Source of the DNA: Halapricum desulfuricans
GTDB lineage: Archaea > Halobacteriota > Halobacteria > Halobacteriales > Haloarculaceae
Length of the DNA stretch: 64,000 bases
Direction: 5' to 3'
Assembly: GCF_017094505.1 (NCBI RefSeq)
Contig: NZ_CP064787.1
Coordinates: 434,001 to 498,000, forward strand
Positions within the stretch are counted from its first letter, which is position 1, and the number at the start of each line of letters is the position of its first letter. This document shows, in pieces, positions 9,539 to 18,339 of the stretch. The translations under genes were made by a program, and so were the position numbers. The notes below the pieces were generated by a model, which was not told the DNA's origin, did not search any database, and worked only from the letters and a program-made list of their open reading frames with translations.

Positions 9539-10827
9539 GCCCCGCTCACCCCCTCCGCGTCGGCCGCGTCGTCGCCTGTCTTCTCAGTGCCGTCTCCGTT
9601 GACTGTCTCACCGCTGGCTTCGTCACCAGTGGTGGCGTTCTCGTCGTCTTCGCTACCATCGGCGTCGCCGCTCTCGTCAGTATCATCATCATCCCCGTCG
9701 GCGCCGTTCCTGTGAGGGTTGCGCACGGCCCCGTCGTGGACCAGCAGCGTCGACTCGATGATCTCGTCCTCGAAGTCGAACGCGGGTTCGCCGTCCTCGA
9801 GCAGGTTCTCGAGGAAGTTGGCGACGTTGTTGGCGTACTGCTCGCTGGCAGTGTGGCTGATCTGAGAGGGCATATTCGTCGGCCCATAGATCGTGACGCC
9901 GTCGTGTTCGATCGTCTCGCCCGGGACGGTCGGCTCGCAGTTGCCGCCCGTCGGGGCCGAGAGGTCGACGACGACCGACCCGTCGTCCATCGCCTCGATC
10001 ATCTCCGTCGAGACGATCTCGGGGGCCGGCGCACCGGGAATCGCGGCCGTCGTGATGAGGACGTCCGACTCCGGGACAACCTCCCGCATCTGTTCGCGCT
10101 GGGCCGCGTAGAACTCCTCGTCCATCTCGCGGGCGTATCCCTCCTCGTCGCCCGACCCTTCCGTCTCGAGGTCGAGTTCGACGAAGTCCGCGCCGAGGCT
10201 CTCGACGTCCTGTTTGGCCTCAAGGCGGATGTCGTAGGCCTCGACGGACGCGCCGAGGCGCTCGGCCGTCGCGATCGCTTTCAGCCCGGCGACGCCGGCC
10301 CCGATGACGAACACGTCCGCGGGGCGGATCGTCCCCGCCGCAGTCATCTCCATCGGGAACATCTTCGGCAGTTCCTCGGCGGCCACCAGACAGGCCTTGT
10401 ATCCCGAGAGGCTGGCCTGCGAGGACAGCGCGTCCATGCTCTGGGCGCGGCTGATCCGCGGGATCAACTCTAAGGCGAACGCGCTGACCCCGCGGTCCGC
10501 GAGCGCCTCGAGCGTGTCGTCCTCGACCTCGTAGGGGCCGAGCATCCCGACGACGATCTGCCCCTCGCGGTACTGCTCGACGTCCGGGTCTTCGGCGGCA
10601 CCCAGTGCCTGCACCTGCAACACGACCTCGGCCGTTTCGAAGACCGTCTCGCGGTCGACGACCGTGCAACCGGCCGATTCGTACTCGCCGTCGGCCCGAC
10701 CGGCACCCTCGCCGGCACCGCGCTCGACGTACACATCGTGTCCGTCCTCGATCAACTCGGCCGCGACGGACGGCACGAGCGCCACGCGGTCCTCGTCGCC
10801 GGCCTCGTTCGGCACGCCGACGATCAC
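9535..10827 (-). CDS. pntA1: NAD(P) transhydrogenase subunit alpha, NAD-binding part
   Basis: A 430-residue homologue of alanine dehydrogenase and the PntA dI domain. N-terminus VGVPNEAGDEDRVALVPS and motif VFVIGAGVAGLKAIATA (NAD-binding Rossmann) are diagnostic. RAQSMDALSSQASLSGYKA lies between them. The GTG at 10827 is chosen because GGAGGTG precedes it by about 6 nt and the family begins here; the frame stays open upstream. After about residue 370 the protein carries a low-complexity Asp/Glu/Gly/Thr tail of some 60 residues, which bacterial homologues lack and which looks like a salt-adapted disordered extension. First gene of the pnt operon; a TrmB-type regulator lies 217 nt upstream on the same strand. 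Confidence 0.94.
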   Translation of the reverse strand: MIVGVPNEAGDEDRVALVPSVAAELIEDGHDVYVERGAGEGAGRADGEYESAGCTVVDRETVFETAEVVLQVQALGAAEDPDVEQYREGQIVVGMLGPYEVEDDTLEALADRGVSAFALELIPRISRAQSMDALSSQASLSGYKACLVAAEELPKMFPMEMTAAGTIRPADVFVIGAGVAGLKAIATAERLGASVEAYDIRLEAKQDVESLGADFVELDLETEGSGDEEGYAREMDEEFYAAQREQMREVVPESDVLITTAAIPGAPAPEIVSTEMIEAMDDGSVVVDLSAPTGGNCEPTVPGETIEHDGVTIYGPTNMPSQISHTASEQYANNVANFLENLLEDGEPAFDFEDEIIESTLLVHDGAVRNPHRNGADGDDDDTDESGDADGSEDDENATTGDEASGETVNGDGTEKTGDDAADAEGVSGA

Positions 10828-11044
10828 GACGACACCTCCTCGAGCTGACCCGCCGGAATCGCGATCGGCTGTTCGTGACTGACGCCCAATGCACCGTGTA
10901 CCATTGTCTGCTTTTACTCCGGGGGTGGGGGTTACTTTTCTTACGGTCTCGGAAAGCCGGCGCCGAAATTTGAGATGTGTAATTTCCACCCGATACGTGC
11001 AGATACAAGCGTAGATGCCGGTACTGCCGTCACGAGGGCCGAGA

Positions 11045-11887
11045 TCAAGCGTACGCCTGACCGCTATCGTACTCCCAGATCAGATCGAACAGTCGCTCGA
11101 TGCCGGCGACGAAACTCCCGTTGTCGGTGACTGCTGCCTGGCGCATCGACAGCGGGATGTCCTTCTCTTCGACCAGCAAGATCGCCCTCCCGGATTCGTA
11201 GTCCATGCTCGGATCGGCGACCGTCCCGCGCAGGGGCAGTTTCTCGTTGCTGAACCGGACCGCGATCTCGGGATAGTTATCGGTCAGGACCTCGTGGATC
11301 TCGGCCTGCGCTTCGCGGTTGTCCGCCGAGAGATGCGAGGGCTCGAGCATCAGCACCCGGATCTCGACGCCCCGATCCAGTGCGTCTTCCAGTGCCGGCC
11401 GGACCGATTCCAGATACGCGAAGCTCTTCGTGATGACGTCCACCTGCTCGCGAGCGTCGTGATAGAGCTTTCGCGTCTCGGTCTCGCTGGGTTCGCCGAC
11501 GTCGACGACGTGAAACAGGTCCTCGGTCGGGGTGACGTCCTCGCTCGCGCGCTCGAAGAGCGGACCGAACGTCGAGACGAACTCCTCGCGGACGTCGTCG
11601 ATCTCCGAGCGGAACGACTCGAAGTCCTGACGCTCGTTCTCGACGGCGCGGTCGAGGATCTCCTCGGGGTGTTTGGCCTGGTACTCCTTGGGTCGGCCGG
11701 GGATCACCTCGATGAACCCGCGATCGGCGAGTTCATCGAGCACCTCGTAGATCCGCGCTCGCGGGATCCCCGTCGCCTCCGCCAGGTTCGGTGCCGTCGA
11801 GCGCCCGAGCGTCAGCAGTTCTCGCAGAGCCGTCGTCTCGTACTCCCGCAACTCCAGATGCGCGAGCAGATCTTCGGCGTCGCTCAT
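11045..11887 (-). CDS. TrmB-family transcriptional regulator
   Basis: A 280-residue regulator. Residues 1-80 are a winged helix of the TrmB type (LREYETTALRELL, GIPRARIYEVLDEL, GFIEVIPGRPKEY). A short helical linker (about 85-115) leads to a C-terminal ligand-sensing domain (ITKSFAYLESVRPALEDAL, EIRVLMLEPS). The ATG at 11887 starts the recognisable domain; an upstream in-frame ATG would add a basic 22-residue stretch unlike the rest. It is on the same strand as the pnt operon. Control of the transhydrogenase by sugar or redox status is possible, but only the position supports it. Confidence 0.85.
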   Translation of the reverse strand: MSDAEDLLAHLELREYETTALRELLTLGRSTAPNLAEATGIPRARIYEVLDELADRGFIEVIPGRPKEYQAKHPEEILDRAVENERQDFESFRSEIDDVREEFVSTFGPLFERASEDVTPTEDLFHVVDVGEPSETETRKLYHDAREQVDVITKSFAYLESVRPALEDALDRGVEIRVLMLEPSHLSADNREAQAEIHEVLTDNYPEIAVRFSNEKLPLRGTVADPSMDYESGRAILLVEEKDIPLSMRQAAVTDNGSFVAGIERLFDLIWEYDSGQAYA

Positions 11888-12000
11888 CGTGCAAACGTGA
11901 TCCTGCGAGCGAGTTAAGCGTGTGCTTCGGCTCCGGCCGGAGCGACCCCACAACGCTTATACCAGTGGACGCAAATGGTGTTACTAAGATCGTGAGTAAC

Positions 12001-12114
12001 ATGGACGAACCAGAGCCACACCCCGACGACCACCTGGACGGACTGGAAGACGGTGCCGGCTGTACGGAGATCTGGGAGAAGTTGAGCGAGCAGCGCGAGT
12101 CGGCGGCCGACTAG
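12001..12114 (+). CDS. Small acidic protein of unknown function
   Basis: A 37-residue very acidic ORF (begins MDEPEPHPDDHLDGL, one Cys, ends ESAAD). A GTG in frame at 11992 would add three residues. CGCTTATACC near 11954-11962 is a TATA-like element placed for a start site close to the GTG, which suggests a leaderless small mRNA. It sits between the divergent TrmB gene and serA. The composition is typically haloarchaeal; I recognise no domain. Confidence 0.55.
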   Translation: MDEPEPHPDDHLDGLEDGAGCTEIWEKLSEQRESAAD

Positions 12115-12238
12115 TCGCTGGCTTTTCCGAGTCTAGAGGCGCAATCGTCGGTGACTGTCGCCATCCATCACGGTTGGACACGGTCGTCGTCTCGCGCGTT
12201 TCGGTACAGATAAACCGTAGGGTGGGTACCTACAGAGT

Positions 12239-13807
12239 ATGAAGGTACTGGTCACGGATCCGATCTCCGACGCCGGCCTCGCCCGATTGCGCGACGCCGG
12301 GTACGAGGTCGTGACCGACTACGAGGTCGATACCGAGGGCGTCATCGAGCAGATAGCGGACGTCGACGGCCTGCTGATTCGCGGGACGGAAATCACTCGC
12401 GAGGTGTTCGAGGCCGCGCCGGACCTGCAGATCGTCTCGCGGGCCGGCATCGGCGTCGACAACATCGACATTCCGGCGGCGACTGATCACGGGGTCATCG
12501 TCGCCAACGCGCCGCGCGGCAACGTGCGCGCGGCCGCGGAACTGACGATCGGGCTGGCGTTCAACGTCGCCAGTCAGGTCCCGCAGGCCCACCAGCGGCT
12601 CATCGAGGGCGAGTGGGCCAAAGACGACATCACTCGAAGCGAACTCGGCGGGATGACCGTCGGGATCGTCGGCCTCGGTCGGCTCGGTCAGGAGGTCGCC
12701 TGGCGGTTCGACAATCTCGGGCTCGACGTCGCCGTCTACGACCCTTACCTGGGGGCGGACCGGGCCGACCAGATGGACGCCGAGCTGCTCGAACTGGACG
12801 AGCTGCTCGAGACCGTCGATATCCTCTCAGTGCAGGCCCGCCTGACCGAGGAAACGCGGGGTCTCATCGGTCCGGAAGAGATCGACCGGTTCGAGGGTGA
12901 CTTCGTCATCCTCACCTCGCGCGGCGGGATCATCGACGAGCCCGCGCTCGCGGAGGCCGTCGAGTCCGGCCGGATCAAGGGGGCGGGCGTCGACGTCTAC
13001 AGCGAAGAGCCGCCGGGCGAAGACCATCCGTTCATGGACGTCGAGAACATCATCACAACACCGCATCTCGGCGCGAAGACCCGAAACGCCCAGGTCAACG
13101 TCGCCGTGACCGCCGCCGACCAGATCGTCGACGCGCTGAACGGGGAACTGGTCAAAAACGCGATCAACGTCCCCTCCGTCGAGGCGACGGCCTACCCGCG
13201 CATCCGCAACTACGTCGAGGTCGCGGAGACGGCGAGTCTGGTCGCGATGCGGCTGTTCGACGGTCGCGTCGAGGAGATCGAGATCACCTACGCCGGCGAC
13301 ATCGCCGACGAGGACCTGGATCTGGTGACCGCAGCCGTGTTCAAACCATACGGCTGGCAGGACCAGGTGGTCAACGCTCCTGCACGCATCGCGGAACGGC
13401 GCGGGATCGACGTCACCGAGAGCCGCCGCCGCGAGACCAAGGACTTCCGGAACCTGCTTTCGGTCACTGTCAGCGACGGCGACGACTCGCTGACCGTCTC
13501 CGGAACGCTCTACGCCGGCGAGGACCCCCGCATTGTCGAGATCGACGGCTATCGGGTCGACGCCGAACTGTACGGCTACATCCTGCTGTCGCGCAACCGC
13601 GACGAGCCGGGCGTCATCGGGACGATCGGCCGGATCCTCGGCGAGCACGACGTCAACATCGCGAGCATGTCAAACGCCCGCGAGAGCATCGACGGCGAAG
13701 CGCTGACCGTCTACAACCTCGACGACCCTATCGACGACGACGTCGTCGCCGAACTGCTTGAAGACGACCGGATCGTCGACGTGACGCTGATCGACCTCGA
13801 ACAGTAG
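12239..13807 (+). CDS. serA: D-3-phosphoglycerate dehydrogenase
   Basis: A 522-residue NAD-dependent enzyme for the first committed step of serine synthesis. It has the substrate/NAD domain (VDNIDIPAAT, GNVRAAAELTIGL), the Rossmann motif VGIVGLGRLGQEVA, catalytic RGGIIDEPAL and GVDVYSEEPP, and the catalytic His in TTPHLGAKT. An intervening domain and a C-terminal ACT domain (NRDEPGVIGTIGRILGEHDV) follow, as in the long form of the enzyme. Start at the ATG at 12239. A phosphoserine phosphatase gene lies elsewhere in this window at 60.7 kb. Confidence 0.96.
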   Translation: MKVLVTDPISDAGLARLRDAGYEVVTDYEVDTEGVIEQIADVDGLLIRGTEITREVFEAAPDLQIVSRAGIGVDNIDIPAATDHGVIVANAPRGNVRAAAELTIGLAFNVASQVPQAHQRLIEGEWAKDDITRSELGGMTVGIVGLGRLGQEVAWRFDNLGLDVAVYDPYLGADRADQMDAELLELDELLETVDILSVQARLTEETRGLIGPEEIDRFEGDFVILTSRGGIIDEPALAEAVESGRIKGAGVDVYSEEPPGEDHPFMDVENIITTPHLGAKTRNAQVNVAVTAADQIVDALNGELVKNAINVPSVEATAYPRIRNYVEVAETASLVAMRLFDGRVEEIEITYAGDIADEDLDLVTAAVFKPYGWQDQVVNAPARIAERRGIDVTESRRRETKDFRNLLSVTVSDGDDSLTVSGTLYAGEDPRIVEIDGYRVDAELYGYILLSRNRDEPGVIGTIGRILGEHDVNIASMSNARESIDGEALTVYNLDDPIDDDVVAELLEDDRIVDVTLIDLEQ

Positions 13808-13836
13808 ACGCCGGTTCGAGCGTTCCCGCCGACTTT

Positions 13837-14898
13837 TCACCGGACGCCCTGTATCCGATCGAGGGCCGTGACGACGCCCGCGTGTGGCAGCGTCAGCACG
13901 GCGAGTAACACCAGATAGACGCCGCCGAGACTCGCGAGCGATCCCGGTTCGTTCGGCACGGCCACGGCGATCGCGCCGAACAGCACGAGCGCGCCGGCGG
14001 TCATCGGGAACGCGTCTCGACCGACCCGCCCCAGAAGCCGGCCGGTCTCGCCGCGAGCGAGCGCCGTCGTCGCGCCGTCGTCGATGGCGACCAGCCGTGC
14101 CAGATGGCGAAGCGAGTGCCAGACGACGAAGTAGATCCCGATCGCCAGGATCGGCGGGACCGTCAGGAAGAACGTCCACAGCAGCGCTGTCTCGATAGCG
14201 TCGACCCGCCAGCCGCGCCGATCGTCGGCGACGCGATAGCCCAGCGCAAGCGTCACGAGCGTCACGGACCCGAATCCGAGACCCACCGCCAGTCGCGTCG
14301 TCGGCTCGAAAACCGGCGCGAGCCACGCCGCGCTCCCGGCGGGGTCGAACAGCCCGACGACCGTCGTCGCGACCGACTCGTAGGCCCCGGGAAAGCCGAG
14401 CAACGGGACCACCATCGGGAGTCCGCCGCGGACGAGTAGCGTCAGCCGATTGGTCAGCGGGTCCTTGAGATGCGAGGCGTCGGCGATCACTGCGAGGTGT
14501 GCACGATCGCCCTGCCCCCAGTGAAACCACGTCAGCAGGACGAACCCGACGAACGACGCCGTCGGCGCGAGAAGCCACGCCAGCCCGTACACGCCGGCGA
14601 CCGCGAGGTACGCCACCGAGAAGCCGGCGACCCCCCGGAGCGTTACCGGCCGGCCCCGCGCACGGGGTAGCGTGAGGTGATCGAGCGCGCCGTGTGGCAA
14701 CCCCAGGACGAGCACTGTCGACAGGAGTACGGCGTACTGGATCGTCTCTGGGACGCGAACACCCAACGCGTGAACACCGGCGACGACCGCGAGCGCGATC
14801 CAGACAGGTCGAAACGTCGCCGCGGTCAGTCGTCGCCGGGCGTCGCCGGACAGCACTGCTTTCCGACTCTCCTGCCGTGTGTCGTCAGTCAGCGCCAC
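13837..14898 (-). CDS. blh: Brp/Blh-family beta-carotene 15,15'-dioxygenase (retinal synthesis)
   Basis: A 353-residue multi-pass membrane protein that cleaves beta-carotene to two retinals. Family histidine motifs are present: GLPHGALDHL, WFHWGQGDRAH, VWHSLRHLARL and PHAGVVTALD, supplying the iron-binding histidines. The GTG at 14898 is chosen because it gives the family length and overlaps the upstream lycopene cyclase gene by 10 nt. The frame stays open far upstream but there mirrors crtY. With crtY and the rhodopsin gene on the same strand it forms a retinal-supply unit. Confidence 0.9.
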   Translation of the reverse strand: MALTDDTRQESRKAVLSGDARRRLTAATFRPVWIALAVVAGVHALGVRVPETIQYAVLLSTVLVLGLPHGALDHLTLPRARGRPVTLRGVAGFSVAYLAVAGVYGLAWLLAPTASFVGFVLLTWFHWGQGDRAHLAVIADASHLKDPLTNRLTLLVRGGLPMVVPLLGFPGAYESVATTVVGLFDPAGSAAWLAPVFEPTTRLAVGLGFGSVTLVTLALGYRVADDRRGWRVDAIETALLWTFFLTVPPILAIGIYFVVWHSLRHLARLVAIDDGATTALARGETGRLLGRVGRDAFPMTAGALVLFGAIAVAVPNEPGSLASLGGVYLVLLAVLTLPHAGVVTALDRIQGVR

Positions 14899-15620
14899 CG
14901 CTCGATCACCCACGGGTAGAGCACGAGCCCCTGGACGACGAACAGCGTCGTCACGAGGAAGAACGTCCCCTCCTCGATCGGGAGCCCGCCGATCGTCAGC
15001 CCGGTCGTGTACCGGTCGGCGAGCGTCCAGATCCCGTACTCGATGGCGATCCGATCGGCGGCGGAGAAATACACCGCCGGCCCGAGCGTCCCGATCGCCG
15101 TGAGCCGCCAGCGGGCCAGCAGATACCGCCAGCCGACCGCCCACTGCAGCGCCAGCACCGGCGAGGCCCACGAGAGGATCGCACCCATGTAAAACGTCGC
15201 CGGTCGGGTTAACATTGCGAGCCCGACAGCGCCGACGACCGCGGCGGCTGCGACGCCCAGCAGTCGGTCTCGCAGCCCCATCTCGACGCGCTTGCTCGGC
15301 CACTCGAAGGCCGTCGCGATCGTTCCCAGCCACAGCGTCGCGACGATCGGCTGCAGCAGGACGAACAGGTACTCCTCTATCGGGGCGAGCCAGAGTCGTC
15401 CGGCGACGACGCCCTCGCCGTACCACCACACACCGCGGTGGATCAGGTAGTTGTCCCAGGGCGTGGTATATGCGAGTGCCATCACGAGGATGGCGACGAC
15501 CGGAATCGTTCGGACGACCGGTCGCGCCGGTCGGGTCCGGTTGGCGGCTACCGACGCTAACACGAACAGTGGCGGAGCGACAAACACGGCGTGAAAGCCG
15601 ACGTACGTGAGTTCTACCAT
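14889..15620 (-). CDS. crtY: Lycopene beta-cyclase, membrane (CrtYcd-type) fused form
   Basis: A 243-residue protein with seven or so hydrophobic segments, made of two homologous halves. Each half has the PIEE signature: LAPIEEYLFV near residue 80 and GLPIEEGTFF near residue 220. This archaeal type converts lycopene to beta-carotene, the substrate of the adjacent dioxygenase. Start is the ATG at 15620, 67 nt from the rhodopsin gene. The gene order rhodopsin, cyclase, dioxygenase matches the pathway in reverse. Confidence 0.92.
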   Translation of the reverse strand: MVELTYVGFHAVFVAPPLFVLASVAANRTRPARPVVRTIPVVAILVMALAYTTPWDNYLIHRGVWWYGEGVVAGRLWLAPIEEYLFVLLQPIVATLWLGTIATAFEWPSKRVEMGLRDRLLGVAAAAVVGAVGLAMLTRPATFYMGAILSWASPVLALQWAVGWRYLLARWRLTAIGTLGPAVYFSAADRIAIEYGIWTLADRYTTGLTIGGLPIEEGTFFLVTTLFVVQGLVLYPWVIERWR

Positions 15621-15687
15621 TTCGTAGTGACCGCGTTAGTACGGACGGAACGATAAAACGCCCGTCGGAGCGATACGGCGATTCGGC

Positions 15688-16503
15688 CTACGCAGTCGAC
15701 GCCGTCGACGTACCGGCGTCGTCGAGGACGCTGTGGCTGCGCAGGAGCACGATCCCGAACCCGACCTTCGCGGTCAGGTCGAGCACCATGAATCCGGCCG
15801 TCTCGATGGGCAGTCCGACGACGCCGAGCCCTTCGGTCCCGATCAGCCACCAGACCGGATAGACGAACCACAGGCCGACGATCATGTACCGGAGCGTGTT
15901 GAACGTGCTCTTGGTATCTCCCGTTAGCTGGGCCGCCTTCTCGGAGAGGCCCTGGAACAGGTAGAAGATCAACACCAGGAAGAAGCCGGTGCTGACGCCC
16001 CACCAGACCAGCCGGTGAGCATCGGTGTCGAGACCGAGCGAGTCGATCGGGGCGATCGTCAGCGTCGCGACCAGCCCGGTCAGGATCATCATGACGTCCA
16101 GCCCGACCAGCGTCGCAATGGTGTTGCGGTCTGCCCCCGCGAGCAGCGCCAGGTCATACAGCAACAGCGGCGTCGTCAGCACCCAGTCGGTATACCGGGG
16201 CCAGTAAATCTTCAGTTCCTCTGTCCCTTCGATGAACGGCGCGAGGTCGATCACGCCGAACCCGGTCGCCATCGCGAGATAGTTCGTGAACGCTATCGCG
16301 GCGATGAACGTCGTCACGATGTAGAACTTCTGGCGACGCGAGTCGGTGACGCCCCAGCCACGGGCGAGGAAATACAGCATTCCGAGGAACATGCCTGCTG
16401 TGCCGAGCCACAGCCAGATCACCTCGTCTCCCGGGGTCGCGCCTAATCCGTCTATTTGCAGTACGGCCGTGCCGATCGATGCGAGTTGGCTACCTAGTGC
16501 CAT
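15688..16503 (-). CDS. bop: Bacteriorhodopsin-type light-driven proton pump
   Basis: A 271-residue seven-helix retinal protein. The helix C motif [19 protein letters not shown] supplies the proton-acceptor Asp106 (equivalent to BR Asp85), Thr110 (Thr89) and proton-donor Asp117 (Asp96). Together these form the DTD signature of an outward proton pump, not a chloride pump or sensor. The retinal Schiff-base lysine is Lys246 in DLTAKVGFG. Glu224 and Glu234 match the BR proton-release glutamates Glu194/Glu204. I chose the ATG at 16503 because the TATA-like element at 16533-16540 predicts a start site near 16510; an ATG at 16515 would add four residues. Retinal genes follow, and the ATP synthase operon lies just upstream on the same strand. 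Confidence 0.95.
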   Translation of the reverse strand: MALGSQLASIGTAVLQIDGLGATPGDEVIWLWLGTAGMFLGMLYFLARGWGVTDSRRQKFYIVTTFIAAIAFTNYLAMATGFGVIDLAPFIEGTEELKIYWPRYTDWVLTTPLLLYDLALLAGADRNTIATLVGLDVMMILTGLVATLTIAPIDSLGLDTDAHRLVWWGVSTGFFLVLIFYLFQGLSEKAAQLTGDTKSTFNTLRYMIVGLWFVYPVWWLIGTEGLGVVGLPIETAGFMVLDLTAKVGFGIVLLRSHSVLDDAGTSTASTA

Positions 16504-16529
16504 GGTACACCACATGCTATAACCCGATT

Positions 16530-16560
16530 CGGATTATGAATGCAACACAATAGTTTTGGT
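16530..16560 (-). promoter_or_regulatory. bop promoter: TATA element and possible upstream activator site
   Basis: On the minus strand TTCATAAT (16533-16540) lies about 30 nt before the chosen ATG. Directly upstream is ACCAAAACTATTGTG (16546-16560). The Halobacterium Bat-binding site is remembered as ACC, seven bases, TT, then a G-rich end; this site has ACC, seven bases, TTGTG. The match is partial and no bat gene is in the window. Confidence 0.4.
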
Positions 16561-16854
16561 TCGGGATGCTTCCGGGTGCGCGTCGATACCCTGCTAGTGT
16601 TCACTGTCAGCAGCTATATTCTGAGAGTCACTGACAGGAAGATCGGTCCGCACGGCCGGAACCACAATACGTTGGGCACAATCGTGTCACCCAGTATATT
16701 ACAAGAAATCTAATGTGTGGAATAATAAAACAGTCGTCGAGACGCTCCGTGGACGCTGCACGAGGGGCTACCTCACGGAGTCGTGCAGTCGAACAGGCAA
16801 GCCGTTATAATTCCGACCAGTCCGGCTGAAAAACGTCCCGGACGTACAGCAGTC
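16561..16854. other. Intergenic stretch between rhodopsin and atpB; no gene seen
   Basis: No coding signal on either strand. The stretch 16670-16735 is AT-rich. A gene for ATP synthase subunit D, which I would expect downstream of atpB in a haloarchaeon, is absent, and I see no fragment of it. Confidence 0.6.
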
Positions 16855-16928
16855 ATACTGGTGGCTATACCATTTCGAAATGATCCGGCACGACGGTGTG
16901 CCGGATATCAACTTATAGCCACCAGTAT
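16855..16928. repeat. Short palindromic element, copy 2, overlapping the atpB stop codon
   Basis: A 74-bp element with perfect outer arms (ATACTGGTGGCTATA and TATAGCCACCAGTAT). Inside is a second hairpin, ATCCGGCAC/GTGCCGGAT. The right arm ends on the first base of the atpB stop codon. It matches copy 1 at 6067-6146 in both ends. Read from the ATP synthase side it could also act as a terminator-like hairpin. Confidence 0.75.
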
Positions 16929-18337
16929 CAGTCCGCAGTGACCTGTTCTTCGGTCTCTTCGCGGTAGTGCTCCTCGATGAGATCCTCGTCGACGCGGTTG
17001 AGTTCCTCTTTGGGGAGCATGCTGAGCAGGTCCCAGCCGATCTCAAGCGTCTCCTCGATGTCCCGATCCGTCGTGAAACCCTGCTGGACGAACTCCGCCT
17101 CGAAGCGGTCGGCGAAGTCCAGATACTTGTTGTCGCGTTCGGACAGCGCCTCGCGACCGACGATGTTCACCAGATCGCGCAGGTCCTCACCCTCCGCGTA
17201 GGCGGCGTACAGCTGGTCGGAGACGTCGGCGTGATCGGCACGGGTCAGTCCCTCGCCGATCCCGTCGTCCATCAGCCGCGAGAGGCTCGGTAGCACGTTG
17301 ATCGGCGGCTGGATGCCCTGGCTGTTGAGGTCCGGATCGATGATGATCTGGCCCTCGGTAATGTAGCCGGTCAGGTCCGGGATCGGATGGGTGATGTCGT
17401 CGGAAGGCATCGTCAGGATCGGGATCTGGGTGATCGATCCGTCCACACCCTTGATCCGCCCGGCCCGCTCGTACAGCTGGGCGAGGTCGGTGTACATGTA
17501 CCCGGGATAGCCACGCCGACCGGGGACCTCCTCGCGGGCGGCTCCGATCTCACGCAACGCCTCACAGTAGTTGGTCATGTCCGTCAGGATCGTCAGGACG
17601 TGATACCCCTTCTCGAAGGCCAGATACTCCGCGGTCGTCAGCGCCAGCCGCGGGGTGAGCGTCCGCTCGGTCGCGGGGTCGTCTGCGAGGTTCATGAAGA
17701 CGACGCTACGTTCGAGCGCCCCCGTGCGCTCGAAGTCGTCCATGAACTCGTTTGCCTCTTCGGCGGTGATCCCCATCGCGCCGAAGATCACTGCGAACTC
17801 CGACTCTCCGCCCTCTTGCTCTTCCTCGGGGACGGTCGCCTGACGGGCGATCTGTAGCGCCAGATCGTTGTGCGGCTGACCCGAACTGGAGAAGATCGGC
17901 AGCTTCTGGCCGCGCACGAGCGTGTTCATCCCGTCGATGGCCGAAACCCCCGTCTGGATGAACTCCGCGGGGTACTCCCGGGAGTAGGGGTTGATCGCCT
18001 CGCCGACGATGTCCTCGCGCTTGTCCGGTTCGATCTCCGGCCCGCCGTCGATCGGCTGGCCCGACCCGTCCAGGACGCGACCGAGCAGGTCCTCGGTCAG
18101 TTTCATCTTCATCGTTTCGCCGAGGAATCGCACGGACGACTCCCGGTCGATGCCGCCAGTCCCTTCGAAGACCTGAATCGCGACGTGATCGCTGGTCGTC
18201 TCGAGTACCTGTCCCCGCCGGATCTGGCCGTCCGGCGTCTCAATCTCGACGATTTCGTTGTACCCGACCGGCTCGTCGACCTCGGCGAACACCAGCGGTC
18301 CGCTGATCTCCGTGATCGTCTTGTATTCTTTCTGCAT
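16928..18337 (-). CDS. atpB: A-type ATP synthase subunit B
   Basis: The 469-residue non-catalytic regulatory subunit of the A1 head. It has the family fold ([34 protein letters not shown]) but a degenerate P-loop ([13 protein letters not shown]), as expected for B rather than [14 protein letters not shown] is the typical C-terminal signature. It begins 2 nt after atpA ends and is the last ATP synthase gene present; atpD does not follow. Confidence 0.97.
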   Translation of the reverse strand: MQKEYKTITEISGPLVFAEVDEPVGYNEIVEIETPDGQIRRGQVLETTSDHVAIQVFEGTGGIDRESSVRFLGETMKMKLTEDLLGRVLDGSGQPIDGGPEIEPDKREDIVGEAINPYSREYPAEFIQTGVSAIDGMNTLVRGQKLPIFSSSGQPHNDLALQIARQATVPEEEQEGGESEFAVIFGAMGITAEEANEFMDDFERTGALERSVVFMNLADDPATERTLTPRLALTTAEYLAFEKGYHVLTILTDMTNYCEALREIGAAREEVPGRRGYPGYMYTDLAQLYERAGRIKGVDGSITQIPILTMPSDDITHPIPDLTGYITEGQIIIDPDLNSQGIQPPINVLPSLSRLMDDGIGEGLTRADHADVSDQLYAAYAEGEDLRDLVNIVGREALSERDNKYLDFADRFEAEFVQQGFTTDRDIEETLEIGWDLLSMLPKEELNRVDEDLIEEHYREETEEQVTAD

Positions 18338-18339
18338 GG

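Noticed and set aside
14899-15429. N-terminal extension of the blh frame
   Set aside because: This part is antisense-like Arg-rich translation of crtY in another frame; the family start is the GTG at 14898.
16768-17046. Minus-strand frame spanning the palindrome after atpB, considered as an atpD remnant
   Set aside because: Its translation has no similarity to subunit D and lies mostly inside atpB in another frame.
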